Origin: Variovorax sp. OV329
GTDB lineage: Bacteria; Pseudomonadota; Gammaproteobacteria; Burkholderiales; Burkholderiaceae_C
Length of the DNA: 64,000 nucleotides
Assembly (NCBI RefSeq): GCF_900114785.1
Contig: NZ_FOUG01000004.1
Location: 248,001 to 312,000, forward strand
Direction of reading: 5' to 3'
Position 1 is the stretch's first letter. Every line of letters starts with the position of its first letter. This document shows positions 62,443 to 64,000 of this stretch, in pieces. The notes beneath the pieces are model-generated. The model was not told the origin of the DNA. It saw only the letters and a program-made list of their open reading frames with translations, and ran no database searches. The position numbers and the translations under genes are program-made.

Positions 62443-63087
62443 ATGCAACCCCTCATCGACGGCCTGATCTTCATCGTGGACGACGACGCCAGCGTGCGCG
62501 AGGCCCTGGCCTGGCTGCTGCGCTCGCGCCGCCTGCAGAGCGAGCATTTCGGCAGCGCCGAGGACTTCGAGGCGCGCCTGGCGGGCGAGGCGGCCCCGGC
62601 CACGCCCAGCCAACCTCGCTGCCTGCTGCTGGACGTGCGCATGCCCGGCACCAGCGGCCTGGTGCTCTACGAACGCCTGGCCGAACGTGGCTGGCTGGCC
62701 GCCATGCCGGTGATCTTTCTCACCGGCCATGCCGACGTGCCCACCGCGGTGGACCTGGTCAAGCGCGGCGCCTTCGACTTCTGCGAAAAGCCCTTTTCCG
62801 ACAACGCGCTGGTGGACCGGATCGAGCACGCATTGAGCGCCTCCTCGCGCGCGATCGCCCTGCAGGGCGAGCGCGCAGCCATCTCGGCGCGTGTGGCCGA
62901 GCTCACCGAGCGCGAGCGTCTGGTGATGCAGCGCGTGGTCGAGGGGCTGCCGAACAAGCTGATTGCCGATCAGCTGTGCATCAGCGTGCGCACGGTGGAA
63001 GTGCACCGTGCGCGCGTGTTCGAGAAGATGGATGTGAAGTCGGCCGTGGAGTTGGCCAACCTGCTGCGCGGTAGCTGGTCCGCTTAG
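62443..63087 (+). CDS. FixJ/DctR-family response regulator
   Basis: This 214-residue protein has a receiver domain with the acidic pocket IFIVDDDASVRE, phosphoacceptor Asp64 in LLLDVRMPGTSG, Thr in FLTGHAD and Lys in CEKPFSDNALV. The C-terminal LuxR/FixJ helix-turn-helix (about 150-210) reads LTERERLVMQRVVEGLPNK and IADQLCISVRTVEVHRARVF. It should bind DNA when phosphorylated by the upstream kinase. No dicarboxylate transporter gene is visible beside it, so the target is outside the window. Confidence 0.95.
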   Translation: MQPLIDGLIFIVDDDASVREALAWLLRSRRLQSEHFGSAEDFEARLAGEAAPATPSQPRCLLLDVRMPGTSGLVLYERLAERGWLAAMPVIFLTGHADVPTAVDLVKRGAFDFCEKPFSDNALVDRIEHALSASSRAIALQGERAAISARVAELTERERLVMQRVVEGLPNKLIADQLCISVRTVEVHRARVFEKMDVKSAVELANLLRGSWSA

Positions 63088-63088
63088 C

Positions 63089-63114
63089 CTGCCGCCGCCC
63101 GCGATGAGCGGCAG
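63089..63114. terminator. Possible bidirectional hairpin between convergent genes
   Basis: CTGCCGC (63089-63095) and GCGGCAG (63108-63114) form a 7-bp stem with a 12-base loop between the response regulator and the OmpA-domain gene. There is no T tract, so it is a weak call. Confidence 0.3.
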
Positions 63115-63130
63115 AGCCTGGCGAAATGCC

Positions 63131-63787
63131 TCAGCCTTGGGGTGGGCGCTCGCCGACGAAGATTTCCACGCGGCGGTTCTGCCCGCGGCCGGCGGGTGTG
63201 CTGTTGTCGGCGATCGGCTGGCGCGAGCCCATGCCGTCGATCTTGAAGGCGTTGGAGCGTACGCCGCGGGCGATCAGGTAGTCGCGCGTGCTGGCGGCGC
63301 GCTCGATCGACAGCGGGTTGTTGATGGCGTCGGTGCCGGTGTTGTCGGTGTGGCCGATGATGCGCACTTCGGCGTTCGGGTTGTTGCGCAGGCCCGAGGC
63401 GAACTGGTCCAGGATGGGCTGGAAGTTCGGCTTGATGGCGGCCTTGCCCGTGTCGAAGGACACGTCGCTGGGGATCTGCAGCTTCAGCTCGTTGTTGGCC
63501 GTCTGCGTCACCGCCACGCCGGTGCCCTGGGTGGCCTGCTCCATCTGCTTCTTCTGGTTCTCCATGCGCTGCGACCACATGTAGCCGCCCGCCGCACCGG
63601 CCAGCGCGCCGATGGCCGCACCCGCGCCGATGGCGCCGCGGTCACCGCCCGTCAGCGAGCCGATGGCCGCGCCGGCCAACGCGCCCGCGCCGGCACCCAT
63701 GCCGGTGGTCTTCTGGGTCTGGCTCATGTCGGCGCACCCGCCGATCAGGAAGGCTGCGGCGCAGGTGCTCAGAACGATCTTCTTCAT
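63131..63787 (-). CDS. OmpA-domain lipoprotein with glycine zipper (YiaD-like)
   Basis: This 218-residue protein has a lipoprotein signal ending LIGGC (Cys18) and a glycine-zipper segment (about 30-70: MGAGAGALAGAAIGSLTGGD, then GAIGAGAAIGALAGAAGGYM). The C-terminal OmpA domain has DVSFDTGKAAIKPNF, IIGHTDNTGTDAINNPLSIE and GRGQNRRVEIFV, with the Asp and Arg that bind diaminopimelate in peptidoglycan. It should tether the outer membrane to the cell wall. AGGAAA lies upstream of the ATG at 63787. Confidence 0.95.
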   Translation of the reverse strand: MKKIVLSTCAAAFLIGGCADMSQTQKTTGMGAGAGALAGAAIGSLTGGDRGAIGAGAAIGALAGAAGGYMWSQRMENQKKQMEQATQGTGVAVTQTANNELKLQIPSDVSFDTGKAAIKPNFQPILDQFASGLRNNPNAEVRIIGHTDNTGTDAINNPLSIERAASTRDYLIARGVRSNAFKIDGMGSRQPIADNSTPAGRGQNRRVEIFVGERPPQG

Positions 63788-63864
63788 ATGGTGTTTTCCT
63801 CTTGTGACAGAACTTTGGTTGCGCCGATTATGTTGAGCGAAACAGGGGTGCCCTGTCAGCGGAG

Positions 63865-64000
63865 CTAGCTGTTTCTCTTCGTTTCATCCGACGTGCTGTC
63901 AGTCTTGTCCTGCACGTCGGCCTCGGGCTCGCCGCCCTTGCGGCCCGAGAACATGGTCCACCACACGATGAGCACGAGCACCACGAGAGCGCCTAGCGCT
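63865..64000 (-). CDS. C-terminal end of an unidentified small membrane protein, truncated by the window
   Basis: On the minus strand the frame is open from the window edge to TAG at 63867-63865, giving 44 visible residues. They form a membrane helix (ALGALVVLVLIVWWTMF) followed by a charged tail (SGRKGGEPEADVQDKTDSTS, then DETKRNS). The layout suggests a short inner-membrane protein with an acidic cytoplasmic or periplasmic tail. I do not recognise it. It would be upstream of the OmpA-domain gene on the same strand. Confidence 0.6.
   Translation of the reverse strand, partial: ALGALVVLVLIVWWTMFSGRKGGEPEADVQDKTDSTSDETKRNS

Overview
The window is GC-rich, densely packed bacterial DNA from a betaproteobacterium of the order Burkholderiales, most probably the family Comamonadaceae. 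This rests on the high-GC codon use, on conserved proteobacterial neighbours (sucD, purB, yaeQ, glnE, yhdP), on DUF3717 and DUF2007 proteins typical of Burkholderiales, and on a type IV pilus system of betaproteobacterial type. The genus cannot be fixed by eye. I saw no tRNA, rRNA, insertion sequence, CRISPR array or prophage.

Layout. (1) 1-6330: the 3' end of sucD, a TerC-family membrane protein, then a co-directional signalling group: PP2C phosphatase, FHA protein, CHASE2 adenylate/guanylate cyclase and a metallo-beta-lactamase-fold protein resembling class II cyclic-nucleotide phosphodiesterases. (2) 6331-8832: major pilin pilA behind a sigma-54 promoter, with a strong terminator, then a Wzy_C/PglL-type membrane glycan ligase. 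(3) 8849-24848: fourteen co-directional glycan genes, mostly joined by 4-base start/stop overlaps. They encode a FlaA1/WbpM-type dehydratase, a TviB-type dehydrogenase, WlbA, WlbB, WlbC and WbpI homologues (together a predicted UDP-ManNAc(3NAc)A pathway), a flippase, three GT4 glycosyltransferases, three methyltransferases, an ArnB-like aminotransferase and a PglC-size initiating phosphoglycosyltransferase. (4) 24873-40113, minus strand: two complete tandem minor-pilin operons, each pilE-fimT-pilV-pilW-pilX-pilY1, the distal one ending in a TonB-like gene. (5) 40271-64000: mixed housekeeping and accessory genes: moaC, a BepA-like protease, a second TerC behind a yybP-ykoY (Mn2+) riboswitch, yaeQ, purB, GST, an exported glutathione peroxidase, a ferritin-like protein, an ECF41 sigma factor with its carboxymuconolactone-decarboxylase partner, rlpA, glnE, yhdP, a nitrilase-family amidase, a DctS/DctR-like two-component pair and an OmpA-domain lipoprotein.

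How the parts may work together. The first 40 kb reads as a pilus-centred region: a possible cyclic-nucleotide and phosphoprotein signalling set, the pilin with RpoN-type control, a glycan locus next to a candidate pilin oligosaccharyltransferase, and two alternative sets of minor pilins and PilY1 tip adhesins. The functional links between these blocks are inferred from proximity. The second TerC gene and the ECF41 pair carry the clearest regulatory signals: a riboswitch with its own promoter, and two exact ECF41 promoter motifs.
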